34,509 bases of DNA, taken from NCBI GenBank assembly GCA_007126515.1, contig SLBD01000039.1:1-34509 (forward strand), read 5' to 3'. Below, one piece after another: positions 23,040-31,368 of the stretch; positions within the stretch are counted from its first letter, which is position 1; each line of letters begins with the position of its first letter. The translations under genes were made by a program, and so were the position numbers. The stretch comes from Kiritimatiellia bacterium (lineage in GTDB: Bacteria > Verrucomicrobiota > Kiritimatiellia > SLAD01). The notes beneath the pieces were generated by a model, which saw only the letters and a program-made list of their open reading frames with translations, did no database searches and was not told the DNA's origin.

Positions 23040-25172
23040 ATGGATAACGAACAGGACAATTCACTTCATTTTCTTGATTACTGGCGTGTCATTCGGGCGC
23101 GCAAAGAAATCATTCTGGCTGTTACCCTGCTAGTCGTCATAACCGGTGCAGCGTACACCTTCACTCTGCCTCGCATCTACCGGGCCGAAACTCGCATAGA
23201 AATCCGTCCTGATGCGTTGGACGTCGATGTGTTCCAGCGGCAGCAAGTGATGGGACACAATCCCTTTTTCCTCCGTACTCAATTTGAGATTATTCGTTCA
23301 CGAAGCATCCTTAGCCAGGTGATTCGCGATCTCAATTTACAAGTTGAATGGGGCCGTGAGATGACTGCGGATGGCTCACCTTTGTCCATGGAGCAGGCCT
23401 TGGCCATCCTCGGGCGAAGTGTCCGCGTTGATCAATATCGAGATACCAGTCTAGTAAATATCAGTGTTCGACGACCCAACGCGATGGAAGCGGCCCGAAT
23501 TGCCAATCAAGTGGCTGAGGTTTATCGCGCAAACCGGATTGCCCAAAGCCGTAGGCAAATTGGCGGCGGTTTGGAAGCGCTGCAAAATGAAATGGAAAAG
23601 CAGCGAGCCGTCTTGGATCAGCGAGAGGCAGAGCTTGAAGAACTGCGCGAAGAATTGGGTGTCACCTTACTTGGGTCCCGTGAACGAGGTGGCATACAGG
23701 TCGATAAAATCCGCTTACAGCAATTAGAAGGTGATCGAGTTGGGGCCCGAGTCGATAAATTGGTCAGGCGATCACGCTTTGAGCAACTCGAGGCTTTGGA
23801 TGCCGACGAGCTGTTAACTGCGTCTGCGTACATTGTGAATGATCAAGCGTTGGCGATGCTGCGTCGTCAGTATCTCGACGCACAGGTCAATCTTAGCCTG
23901 ATGCTTGAAAACCGAGGAGAACAACATCCTGAAGTTCGGCGTGTCCGGGCGGGTCTCGCGGAGTTAACGACGCAAATTGATGATGCGCTGAATGGATTGC
24001 GCCGTGGACTGCGCGCTGACTATGAGGTGGCACGGGCTAAGTACGAAGCCATCTCTCAAGAGCTGGATGCTGTTCGTCAAGCAGACATTGAAGCCGAAAG
24101 AGAACGGTTTCTGCCCTTCGAAAAATTGGAACGCGAAGTTCGTTTGCAACGTGATATCTTTCAAGCCCTTCGGGCTCGAATTGCCCAAGAAGGAATTGAG
24201 CTTCAAGTGCCTCGAACACCGGTGGAAATTGTTGATCGAGCAGAGCCAGAGTCACGCCATGTGAGCCCGCGCTTTACCATGAATATCATCATGAGTTTAG
24301 CCATTGGCCTCATGGCGGGTATCGGTTTGGCGTACTTTATCGAATATTTGGATACATCAGTAAAGACCGTCGACGATGTGGAGCAGCATCTGGGACTGCC
24401 TGTTTTGGGGATTATTCCGCAAAAAGTTCGCCCTTTAATTGAAGAGGGGCCGGAAAGCCCACATGCGGAAGCATATCGAGTACTCCGGACGAATCTTCAG
24501 TTTAGCAATAAGGACCGCGTTGGCGGTGCCTTTACGTTTGTCAGTGGTGGCGTAGGTGAAGGCAAGTCAACCACGTTGTTCAACTTGGCCTATGTCTGCG
24601 CTCAGATGGGCGATAAAGTTCTGGTGGTTGACTCCGATTTACGGCGTCCTGTTCAGCATACGTTCTTGGGTTTGAATAATCATTTTGGGTTAACCAACGT
24701 GCTTTTGCGTGATGTCCCCATCGAAGAGACCATCAAGGCAACAAGTGTGCCCAATCTGCATTTTTTGAGCAGTGGTAAACTGCCGCGTTCTTCTGTAGGG
24801 CTGCTGGACGCTCAAAGGATTCGTGAACTCGTTAAAACACTTAAGACCCGATATGACTATGTGTTTTTTGATTCACCGCCGATTGTTGGCGTAAGCGATG
24901 CTTCAATCCTCGCCAGTGAAATGGATGGAGTCATGCTGGTCGTTCAGTATCGAAAATATCCGCGCACCATCTCTGCGCGTGCTCGACGTATTCTCGAAAA
25001 TGTGGGCGCGAATGCTGTTGGTGTCGTCTTGAATAACATCAACATTCTGCGTGACGACTATTATTATTACTATCACTCGTATTATTCTTACTACAATCAG
25101 GAACAGGATGACGTGCCTCGCCAGCCTGAGAACGAGCTGGTTGGAAGTGCCCGGAAGAGTGATTCATTTTAA
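23040..25172 (+). CDS. Polysaccharide co-polymerase / tyrosine autokinase (Wzz-Wzc type)
   Basis: A 710-residue inner-membrane protein controlling exopolysaccharide polymerisation and export. The Wzz domain begins with a membrane helix (IILAVTLLVVITGAAYTF, about 28-45), a periplasmic coiled coil spans about 150-390, and a second helix (IIMSLAIGLMAGIGLAYFI) lies near 415-435. The BY-kinase domain has Walker A SGGVGEGKST (about 500-510), Walker A' LVVDSDLRRP (about 528-537) and Walker B FFDSPP (about 607-612). The tail carries nine tyrosines in YYYYYHSYYSYY (674-685), the expected autophosphorylation cluster. The phosphatase partner (Wzb) is not seen. Next gene, the Wza-like exporter, follows directly. 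Confidence 0.92.
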   Translation: MDNEQDNSLHFLDYWRVIRARKEIILAVTLLVVITGAAYTFTLPRIYRAETRIEIRPDALDVDVFQRQQVMGHNPFFLRTQFEIIRSRSILSQVIRDLNLQVEWGREMTADGSPLSMEQALAILGRSVRVDQYRDTSLVNISVRRPNAMEAARIANQVAEVYRANRIAQSRRQIGGGLEALQNEMEKQRAVLDQREAELEELREELGVTLLGSRERGGIQVDKIRLQQLEGDRVGARVDKLVRRSRFEQLEALDADELLTASAYIVNDQALAMLRRQYLDAQVNLSLMLENRGEQHPEVRRVRAGLAELTTQIDDALNGLRRGLRADYEVARAKYEAISQELDAVRQADIEAERERFLPFEKLEREVRLQRDIFQALRARIAQEGIELQVPRTPVEIVDRAEPESRHVSPRFTMNIIMSLAIGLMAGIGLAYFIEYLDTSVKTVDDVEQHLGLPVLGIIPQKVRPLIEEGPESPHAEAYRVLRTNLQFSNKDRVGGAFTFVSGGVGEGKSTTLFNLAYVCAQMGDKVLVVDSDLRRPVQHTFLGLNNHFGLTNVLLRDVPIEETIKATSVPNLHFLSSGKLPRSSVGLLDAQRIRELVKTLKTRYDYVFFDSPPIVGVSDASILASEMDGVMLVVQYRKYPRTISARARRILENVGANAVGVVLNNINILRDDYYYYYHSYYSYYNQEQDDVPRQPENELVGSARKSDSF

Positions 25173-25195
25173 AATTGGATGGAGAAGAAACACGA

Positions 25196-26131
25196 ATGAA
25201 GCTCAATACGCCATTGAAGGCGATATTCCTATTTTGTCTGTTGTTGATTGGGACGCTTTCTCTGACTGCTTGCGCATCGAGAAGGAGTACGCCCAGTTAC
25301 GTGTTCACATCTCCGGACCAGATCGCCGCGGCTCGCTCCACGCCTGCTGAACCAGAACCTGAACCACGAACACGTCGCTTTTCTCGATCTCGCTCTTCTG
25401 ATTCGCAAACGCCTCGAGCGCGTGCTGAGGAAGGCATGCCCATTGCGGTCACTCCAGTAGCAGCGCCACAATCTGAAGTCGAGGAGGGTGGCTCGAGACG
25501 ATCTGTTTTTCGCAGGTTGATCTCGTCTGACCCAGAAGACGCTGGACAGGCTGATCTGCAGCCAGCGGGGGTGCCTCCACTTGATGACACCCTTGCAGAT
25601 GAAGTTGCGGCGGAGCAAATGGGAGGCGCAGAAGAGCCTGAAAGTGTAATTGCTCCGGGGTATCGATTGCGTCAGGGGGATCAAATTTCAGTCTCCTTGC
25701 GAGGCATACCTGAGCCCGCTGACTATGAGTTCATTATTCCGGATGATGGCTATATTTTTATGCCATATATCTCCCCGATTCAGGCGAAGGGGTTAACAAT
25801 CTCAGAACTGCAGCGTCTGATTCACGGTCGCTATATCGAAGAGCAAATCTATCGGCAATTGTCGGTCAATGTCTTGTTACCGACTCAACATTACTTTGTG
25901 CGGGGCGAAGTCCGTGCTCCCGGGCGGTTTCCTCTGACCAGTGGTATGACCGTATTGAAAGCCATTGCCGCGGCTGGCGGATATACAGAATTTGCCAATC
26001 CTCGCCGAGTCGAAGTTATTCGGGCAGGAGAGACGATTTCTGGGAATGCTCGACAGATGGAGCAAAATCCAGAAGAGGATTTCATGGTACAGGCCGGTGA
26101 TGTCATTATCGTCAGACGCAGCATATTCTGA
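25196..26131 (+). CDS. Polysaccharide export lipoprotein (Wza-like, Poly_export + SLBB)
   Basis: A 311-residue outer-membrane lipoprotein (ATG 25196; lipobox LSLTAC with Cys26). Residues about 30-150 are low-complexity, rich in Pro, Arg, Glu and Ser. The Poly_export domain follows (YRLRQGDQISVSLRGIPEPADY ... DGYIFMPYISPIQAKGLTISELQRLI). An SLBB domain ends it (YFVRGEVRAPGRFPLTSGMTVLKAIAAAGGYTEFANP). It would form the export channel working with the tyrosine kinase before it. It overlaps the next gene's proposed start by 32 bases. Confidence 0.9.
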   Translation: MKLNTPLKAIFLFCLLLIGTLSLTACASRRSTPSYVFTSPDQIAAARSTPAEPEPEPRTRRFSRSRSSDSQTPRARAEEGMPIAVTPVAAPQSEVEEGGSRRSVFRRLISSDPEDAGQADLQPAGVPPLDDTLADEVAAEQMGGAEEPESVIAPGYRLRQGDQISVSLRGIPEPADYEFIIPDDGYIFMPYISPIQAKGLTISELQRLIHGRYIEEQIYRQLSVNVLLPTQHYFVRGEVRAPGRFPLTSGMTVLKAIAAAGGYTEFANPRRVEVIRAGETISGNARQMEQNPEEDFMVQAGDVIIVRRSIF

Positions 26132-28073
26132 GCGGCAGGTTGATCCGAGCCTCTCAGCAGGACGAATCCCGCAACGCCGTCGTCGCTCAGCGCTAGCTCT
26201 TTCGCTCAAATGGTCTATATACGAATGGACTTCTATGATCCTGTTGTTGCTTCCGGCAACCGCAGGTATCATCTTGTTTGGCGCAGTACATAGGTGGTCG
26301 GTTGGGACATTCCTTTTGTTTGTCTTTATCGGCGTGGTCATGTATGCCATTCGTCCCTTACTTGATCGACAGTTGACGGATGTACGGATCCCTCCCGGAG
26401 GCCTGATCTTAGTAGTGATGTTGGTGTATACAGGGGTGTCGATCCCATTTGCATCTGTACCCTACGAGGCCCGTGTCGACTTTTTGTACCTGGCAAGCTT
26501 TGTGGGGGCCTACTGGGCTTGGGCAGAGTGGTCCTCGCGCTTTAGTCGATGGCGGATTATACTGTTCCTGCTTCTTCTTGTTGCCACACTCGTGGCCTTG
26601 TATGCATTGATTATGCATGCCCGAGGCTCAATGGACGTCTTGTATCTGACGCGACATGAACAATACGGAATGCGCGCGAGCGGAACATTCCGAGCACCGG
26701 CTCTATTGGGAGCTTATATGGGCTCAGCAATATGTATTGCCTTGGCGTTAGTGCTGACACCGGCATCGGGGTGGTTTTTGCGTATATTTTCCGGGTATAG
26801 CTTGCTGATGTGTTTGCCGGCACTGTACTTGTCCGGATCGCGTAGCGGGTGGTTTGGCACCCTTTTAGGTGTTCCGGTTGTCCTGTTGATGATGTCAAAG
26901 AAGAGTCTGCGCGCATTCTTATGGGTGTTGATTGGTTTTCCCGTTGTCGCTGTCGGGCTATTGGCTCTCCTATGGTTTGCGGATCCCATGTTTCATGAGC
27001 GGGTTTCTTCAGGCTTAAGTGTAGAAGGATCTGCCTCCTGGAGAATCGATACCTGGAAAGATACCTGGGTGATGATTCAAGACGCGCCGATCTGGGGCTT
27101 TGGGCCGGGTAGTTATCGGTGGCGCTATTCTCCCTACCAGAGCTGGCAAGCGAATATGTGGGTGGATTTCGCCCATAATGAATATGTCCATCTGTGGGCA
27201 GATTATGGACTTGTCGGTGTCTTAATCATGGCATGGCTAATCATCACGGTTCTGATCCGCTGTATGTTGATGCTGCGAAAGGCCGAATTGGCGCGCGATA
27301 TTGCTTTGATCGCTGCATGTACCGGGACATTAGCGGCTGCGTTGGGACATGCCGTATTTGATTTCAATTTTCATATCCTGTCATTGGTGCATGTCGTTAT
27401 CATTATGGCCGGGATTACCATGGGGACCGGTTTCCGCTCAGAGTTGTTGCGAGTTCGTTCTCTGCCCTATCCCATCCTCTGCACCACCGGAGGTGTGGGA
27501 GCGCTAGCAGCGCTGGTGGCTGCATTTCTGTCCTTTCAGATAGGTGCGTCAGGGGTCTTTTTGTTACGTGCAGAACGAGAAGCACAAGATGTCGATATGT
27601 TCCAGCCAAATCCATTTGGAGAAGTACAGCAGCTACTTCGGAGAGCTATCCAAATCAACCCCTCATACTGGGTGCCATACTTAGAAATGGGTGACATATA
27701 CCGCCGTCGAGCTGTCTGGGTGCGAGATCCAGAGTATCGCGCAGAATTGTACGAGCAAGCCCTGCACTACTACCGCCTTGCCTATGAACGTAACCCTTGG
27801 GACATGAATGTAGTATATGGGATTGGCAGGAGCTATTTCTTCCTCGGAGACTATGAGCAATCCATACAGTATCTAACTCGAACTGTTGAACACACTCCCA
27901 CGCATATATTCTTCAGTCGACAATTGGGTGTACAGTTGCGCGAAATGGGGCAGTATGAAGAGGCGCTGAAAATGTTTGAGCAATCCCATCGAACAGGTGG
28001 GTGGGCTGATCCTATTGTCCGCTCGAATTTGCGCTGGCTTCGTGAGCGCGTCCAAAATACCCCAGACTCATGA
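26100..28073 (+). CDS. O-antigen ligase / Wzy-type polymerase with C-terminal TPR repeats
   Basis: A 657-residue membrane protein. About ten hydrophobic segments lie in residues 30-500. The Wzy_C region contains GFGPGSYRWRYSPYQSWQ, then FAHNEYVHLWADYGLVGVLI, the conserved His/Glu-rich periplasmic loop of ligases and polymerases. After the last helix (about 470-490) come TPR-like units (YWVPYLEMGDIYRRRA; WDMNVVYGIGRSYFFLGDYEQSIQYL; FFSRQLGVQLREMGQYEEALKMF). It probably joins repeat units into the exopolysaccharide. ATG 26100 is chosen; longer starts run through the SLBB region of the previous gene in another frame. Confidence 0.85.
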   Translation: MSLSSDAAYSERQVDPSLSAGRIPQRRRRSALALSLKWSIYEWTSMILLLLPATAGIILFGAVHRWSVGTFLLFVFIGVVMYAIRPLLDRQLTDVRIPPGGLILVVMLVYTGVSIPFASVPYEARVDFLYLASFVGAYWAWAEWSSRFSRWRIILFLLLLVATLVALYALIMHARGSMDVLYLTRHEQYGMRASGTFRAPALLGAYMGSAICIALALVLTPASGWFLRIFSGYSLLMCLPALYLSGSRSGWFGTLLGVPVVLLMMSKKSLRAFLWVLIGFPVVAVGLLALLWFADPMFHERVSSGLSVEGSASWRIDTWKDTWVMIQDAPIWGFGPGSYRWRYSPYQSWQANMWVDFAHNEYVHLWADYGLVGVLIMAWLIITVLIRCMLMLRKAELARDIALIAACTGTLAAALGHAVFDFNFHILSLVHVVIIMAGITMGTGFRSELLRVRSLPYPILCTTGGVGALAALVAAFLSFQIGASGVFLLRAEREAQDVDMFQPNPFGEVQQLLRRAIQINPSYWVPYLEMGDIYRRRAVWVRDPEYRAELYEQALHYYRLAYERNPWDMNVVYGIGRSYFFLGDYEQSIQYLTRTVEHTPTHIFFSRQLGVQLREMGQYEEALKMFEQSHRTGGWADPIVRSNLRWLRERVQNTPDS

Positions 28074-28124
28074 GCCGTTGGCCCAGCCATTCTCATTTTG
28101 GCCTCCGATTCAATCTCGCGGCTC

Positions 28125-28147
28125 GGCGGGTCGCCTCGCCCTGCCTT
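28125..28147. repeat. Short repeat related to the R4 element
   Basis: GGCGGGT, three bases, CT, one base, GCCCTGCCTT matches 11720-11743 at 19 of 23 positions. It sits in the gap between the polymerase gene and the small lipoprotein gene. Confidence 0.45.
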
Positions 28148-28181
28148 GTCATTAGCCCTCGGAGGTGGTAGCTTCAGAGGT

Positions 28182-28469
28182 ATGAGATTCAAGCATTCAT
28201 GTGCACGATCGGTTGTGGGGATGGCATTTGCTGGATTGCTTGGATGCGCTGCTGAACCCCGCGTGGACGAAGGTTCTTGGTATGATCACTCTCGTGATCA
28301 TTCTCAGCGCAGAAGCACCTATGTGCGATCTCAAACCGATGCAGGCGTCTCGGAATTGGATGCCAAGCGTTCTTGGGAGCGGGACCAGATGATTGGCAAC
28401 ACGCTAGGTTCGTGGACTGATATGAGTCTGCACGGCGAAGAATTACATGAAATAATCGACAGCCCCTAA
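28182..28469 (+). CDS. Small lipoprotein of unknown function
   Basis: The 95-residue product starts at ATG 28182 and has a lipoprotein signal ending FAGLLGC (Cys22). The mature part is charged and hydrophilic (YDHSRDHSQRRSTYVRS), with no recognisable domain. The frame is open from 28098, but that part contains repeat DNA. Its position between the polymerase and the glycosyltransferase suggests a role in envelope or exopolysaccharide assembly. That is inferred from context only. Confidence 0.55.
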   Translation: MRFKHSCARSVVGMAFAGLLGCAAEPRVDEGSWYDHSRDHSQRRSTYVRSQTDAGVSELDAKRSWERDQMIGNTLGSWTDMSLHGEELHEIIDSP

Positions 28470-28470
28470 A

Positions 28471-29574
28471 ATGCAAGCTCCCGTGCTCGATTCTCCCCCT
28501 GTATTGCATATTGTTTGGAACGCAATTCGTGGCGGCACCGAAGGACAATGCGCTCGCGTTGCTCTCCAGTTCGGCTCGCATCGCGTCGCAGTCTTCCGAC
28601 GAGAAGGGTTCTTCTTGGATCTTTTGGAGCGCGAATTGGGACCTGTCCATGAAATTCGGATTCATCGGATGGCATCGCTTCACACGCTACAAGAAATTCG
28701 GCGGCTGCAGCGCGTCATCCATGAAGGTGGTTTTGCCTGGGTCCATGCTTGGGACGCAGATGCCGCCGTGTTTGGCGCTGTGGCAGCTCGTTGGGCAGGA
28801 GTGCCGTTGATTTCGAGTCGCCGTGATATGGGTGAGATCTATACTGGCTGGAAGCGAGCGCTCATGCACCGTGCCGACCTGTACGCCCATGCAGTGGTTG
28901 TGAATGCAGCAGCCATTCAACAGCGACGGGTGACCGAGGGCCTGCCTGCGAATAAAGTGGTTTGTATTCCGAACATCCTCGACCTGGATGAATATGATCG
29001 ATTCAGTAGGGCTGACGTAGGACCCGACCTGCCGCCTGGGCACTGGATTGCCTTGGTGGCTCGCCTCGACGCAGAAAAAGATATTGGTACAGCAATTCGA
29101 GCCCTCGCAACCCTATCAGCAGATCATGCCGAATGGGGATTAGTGATCGCGGGCGACGGTATCGAGAGAGAGGCATTGCAGCGTACAGCAGAATCCGCAG
29201 GAGTGAGTCAGCGCGTCCTCTTTCTGGGTGACACCCCTGCCATTCCGGCGTTGCTTAAAAAATGTGACATTGGTGTGCTGACGCCGAGTGCCAACGAGGG
29301 GTTGTCGAATACGATTTTGGAGTACATGGCGGCAGGTCTGCCGGTTGTGGCCACAGATTGTGGTGGCAACAAAGAATTAGTCTCAGATAACAAAAATGGA
29401 TTCATTGTTCCTGTGGGCGATGTCGAGGGAGTAGCACAGGCGCTGAAGCAGTTAGCCAATGATGCGGATCTCAGGCACAGAATGGGGCATGCGGGACGTC
29501 AGCGAGTGGAGCAAGATCATCGTCCTGAAATTGTCGCGCAGCAATTTGCGCAGCTGTATGCTGGGGATGCCTGA
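28471..29574 (+). CDS. Glycosyltransferase family 4 (GT-B fold)
   Basis: A 367-residue retaining glycosyltransferase. The N-terminal half holds LHIVWNAIRGGTEGQCARVALQF (acceptor-side Rossmann; the GGTE loop). The C-terminal half has ALVARLDAEKDIGTAIRA, VIAGDG, VLFLGDTPAIPALL and NEGLSNTILEYMAAGLPVVATDCGGNKELV with the E-x7-E pair Glu276 and Glu284. Donor and acceptor sugars are unknown. It is the only glycosyltransferase in the locus. Its ATG is two bases after the lipoprotein stop, so it is co-translated. A dispersed repeat follows it. Confidence 0.88.
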   Translation: MQAPVLDSPPVLHIVWNAIRGGTEGQCARVALQFGSHRVAVFRREGFFLDLLERELGPVHEIRIHRMASLHTLQEIRRLQRVIHEGGFAWVHAWDADAAVFGAVAARWAGVPLISSRRDMGEIYTGWKRALMHRADLYAHAVVVNAAAIQQRRVTEGLPANKVVCIPNILDLDEYDRFSRADVGPDLPPGHWIALVARLDAEKDIGTAIRALATLSADHAEWGLVIAGDGIEREALQRTAESAGVSQRVLFLGDTPAIPALLKKCDIGVLTPSANEGLSNTILEYMAAGLPVVATDCGGNKELVSDNKNGFIVPVGDVEGVAQALKQLANDADLRHRMGHAGRQRVEQDHRPEIVAQQFAQLYAGDA

Positions 29575-29598
29575 AGGCCTCAATCAAAGCGCATCTCT

Positions 29599-29695
29599 GG
29601 CGGGGAAGTCGGTAAGACTCCACCATTGCCGCCCTAAAATCGCCGTCAGTCCAGATTGAATTGTAGGGCGCAAGCGGTCGCAAGACCTTCGCGCC
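29599..29695. repeat. Dispersed palindromic element, copy 3 (R1 + R2)
   Basis: R1 (29599-29633) has degenerate arms GGCGGGGAA and TTGCCGCC around GACTCCACCA. R2 (29667-29695) has GGCGCAAGCGGTC and GACCTTCGCGCC. ATTGTAGGGCGC preceding R2 matches 11051-11062. It fills the convergent gap between the GT4 gene and frdD, the same kind of position as copy 2. Confidence 0.7.
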
Positions 29696-29714
29696 GCTGA
29701 TCGCCCATATCTGC

Positions 29715-30065
29715 TTACAGCGTCCAGACGGTGACCAAAGTCACCACCGTCCCGACGATGGCACCAGTATAACACAGGTACGCGGCGGGCGTGTCGATTT
29801 GCTTGGCCAGCAAGAGGTCATGCAACGTAAAGCGAATCCGATGAGCCGCATGGAACAGGGTCAACGAAATCAGCATGAAAAGATAGATCCGCGCCAACGG
29901 ATGACGAACCAACTCCAACAAGGTCTCCGGCTCGACTGTCCACCAAGCTAAGGGCAGAGCGATGCCGAGCAACAGCACATGAATGGGGATGAAGAAGGAA
30001 GAAAAGACCCCCCCGGCTCCGAAAAAGGACCACCAGAAAGGATCGTTATTGCGTGATGATGACAT
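29715..30065 (-). CDS. frdD: Fumarate reductase membrane anchor D
   Basis: A 116-residue hydrophobic protein with three membrane segments. The opening, DPFWWSFFGAGGVFSSFFIPIHVLLLGIALPL, matches E. coli FrdD closely. With FrdC it anchors the catalytic dimer and forms the quinol site. AGGAGA lies upstream of ATG 30065. It ends the operon and is followed by repeat copy 3. Confidence 0.88.
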   Translation of the reverse strand: MSSSRNNDPFWWSFFGAGGVFSSFFIPIHVLLLGIALPLAWWTVEPETLLELVRHPLARIYLFMLISLTLFHAAHRIRFTLHDLLLAKQIDTPAAYLCYTGAIVGTVVTLVTVWTL

Positions 30066-30083
30066 GATGCGTCTCCTGAAAGA

Positions 30084-30506
30084 TTAGGCGGATAACAAAA
30101 CCCAGGCAATGAATGCGGAGCATCCCACCCACGCGGCAACATGCACGGCAATCAGTGCTGAGGCGGGCAGAACTTTGTCTTTAATACGAACAACCAAGGC
30201 CGTTGGGGCCAGGGTAAACCAGGTCAATGAATGATACACGGCAAACGCCAGGATGAATCCATGAAAGAGTATCATCCCAGGGCGTTGCAGCGTAGCAAGC
30301 CAAGTGTCCCACGCTTCACCCCCCTGGGAAAGGGCTCTCACAGTAAGGAGGAGGATGATCGCATACGCAGCTACAAATACGGCTGTTAGCTCCCGCAAAA
30401 TGTAGAGTAGATAAGATGGCTTCTTCATCCACCACGTCAGGGCCATGCTGGGGTGATAGGCCGATGGGCGGAATCGCTTGTAGGTTGGCGCTGTTTCTGT
30501 GTCCAT
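30084..30506 (-). CDS. frdC: Fumarate reductase membrane anchor C
   Basis: A 140-residue protein with three hydrophobic helices. TWWMKKPSYLLYILRELTAVFVAAYAI corresponds to TWW-K-P-Y-LRE-TAV of E. coli FrdC, and TWFTLAPTALVVRIKD to its second conserved segment. The heme-ligating histidines of heme-containing families are not evident, in line with the E. coli-type heme-free anchor. Start ATG 30506 has GGGAG upstream. It lies between frdB and frdD. Confidence 0.88.
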   Translation of the reverse strand: MDTETAPTYKRFRPSAYHPSMALTWWMKKPSYLLYILRELTAVFVAAYAIILLLTVRALSQGGEAWDTWLATLQRPGMILFHGFILAFAVYHSLTWFTLAPTALVVRIKDKVLPASALIAVHVAAWVGCSAFIAWVLLSA

Positions 30507-30535
30507 GGTTTCGTTCTCCCGTAAAATCTGCGCAC

Positions 30536-31315
30536 TCAGTCGATTTGTTTCACAATCCCGTCATTCTTCGGGGCGGTAGCTGCTTTGGGCCAAATCAACC
30601 GCTTCCAGTACTCCATCGCACCATCTGCCTTATATCGCTGAATGGCTCCTGTTGGATCCACATGTTTCGGGCAGGCGCGGCTGCACTCGCCAATCAGTGT
30701 GCAGTCGAATGCACCGCCATGGGCCAGTAAGGTGTCGTGTCGGGCAGCATTGCCAGAATCGCGATTGTCGTAATTGTACCGCTGAGCCAAGGCAATGGCG
30801 GCAGGGCCGACAAAGTCCTCGTTCAAGCCAACGACTGGGCAGGCTGAATAGCAAAGCATGCAGTTGATGCAAAGCGTGTATTGTTTAAAGGCCTTCAATT
30901 CCGCCGGTGTTTGACGATTTTCGCCATCGGTGATGTCGCGTTTTTCATCGGTGATCAGCCAAGGTTTGACACTTTTCAATTTGCCCATGAAGTCGTCCGT
31001 GTCGATGATCAAGTCGCGTAGCACTTTGAAGTTGGCCAGCGGTTCAATGCGGATCGGGCCGGGCTGGTATTCTTCGAGGAACGTGGCGCAGGTCAGCGCC
31101 GGTTCTCCATTCACCATCATGCCGCAACTGCCGCAGACACCCATGTGACAAGACCAGCGATAGGAGAGGCTCCCATCCAGATGATCTTTGATATAAATGA
31201 GCGCATCCAGAACACCCCATTTGGGTTCCAGAGGCACTTCGTATTCTTGCCAGAATGGATCCGGCTGCTTCTCTGGTAAATAGCGGCGAACCTGAATTTT
31301 AATTGTCTTGTCCAT
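30536..31315 (-). CDS. frdB: Fumarate reductase iron-sulfur subunit
   Basis: A 259-residue electron-transfer subunit. The [2Fe-2S] Cys are at 56, 61, 64 and 76 ([13 protein letters not shown] ... LTC). The [4Fe-4S] site is [12 protein letters not shown] and the [3Fe-4S] site [17 protein letters not shown]. It agrees with E. coli FrdB over nearly its whole length. It passes electrons from the quinol site to FrdA flavin. It starts at ATG 31315, 53 bases after the frdA stop. Confidence 0.93.
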   Translation of the reverse strand: MDKTIKIQVRRYLPEKQPDPFWQEYEVPLEPKWGVLDALIYIKDHLDGSLSYRWSCHMGVCGSCGMMVNGEPALTCATFLEEYQPGPIRIEPLANFKVLRDLIIDTDDFMGKLKSVKPWLITDEKRDITDGENRQTPAELKAFKQYTLCINCMLCYSACPVVGLNEDFVGPAAIALAQRYNYDNRDSGNAARHDTLLAHGGAFDCTLIGECSRACPKHVDPTGAIQRYKADGAMEYWKRLIWPKAATAPKNDGIVKQID

Positions 31316-31368
31316 GTGTCTTCCGTCGTTAGGTCATTATCCTGTTTGATCGTCTGCGATGATGCGTA

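Noticed and set aside
28098-28181. Longer start for the small lipoprotein gene
   Set aside because: The extra 28 residues are encoded by repeat-like DNA (28125-28147) and would bury the lipoprotein signal inside the protein.
21041-29574. Exosortase/PEP-CTERM sorting system
   Set aside because: The barrel and kinase genes resemble those found with exosortases, but no exosortase gene and no PEP-CTERM tail can be seen in the window.
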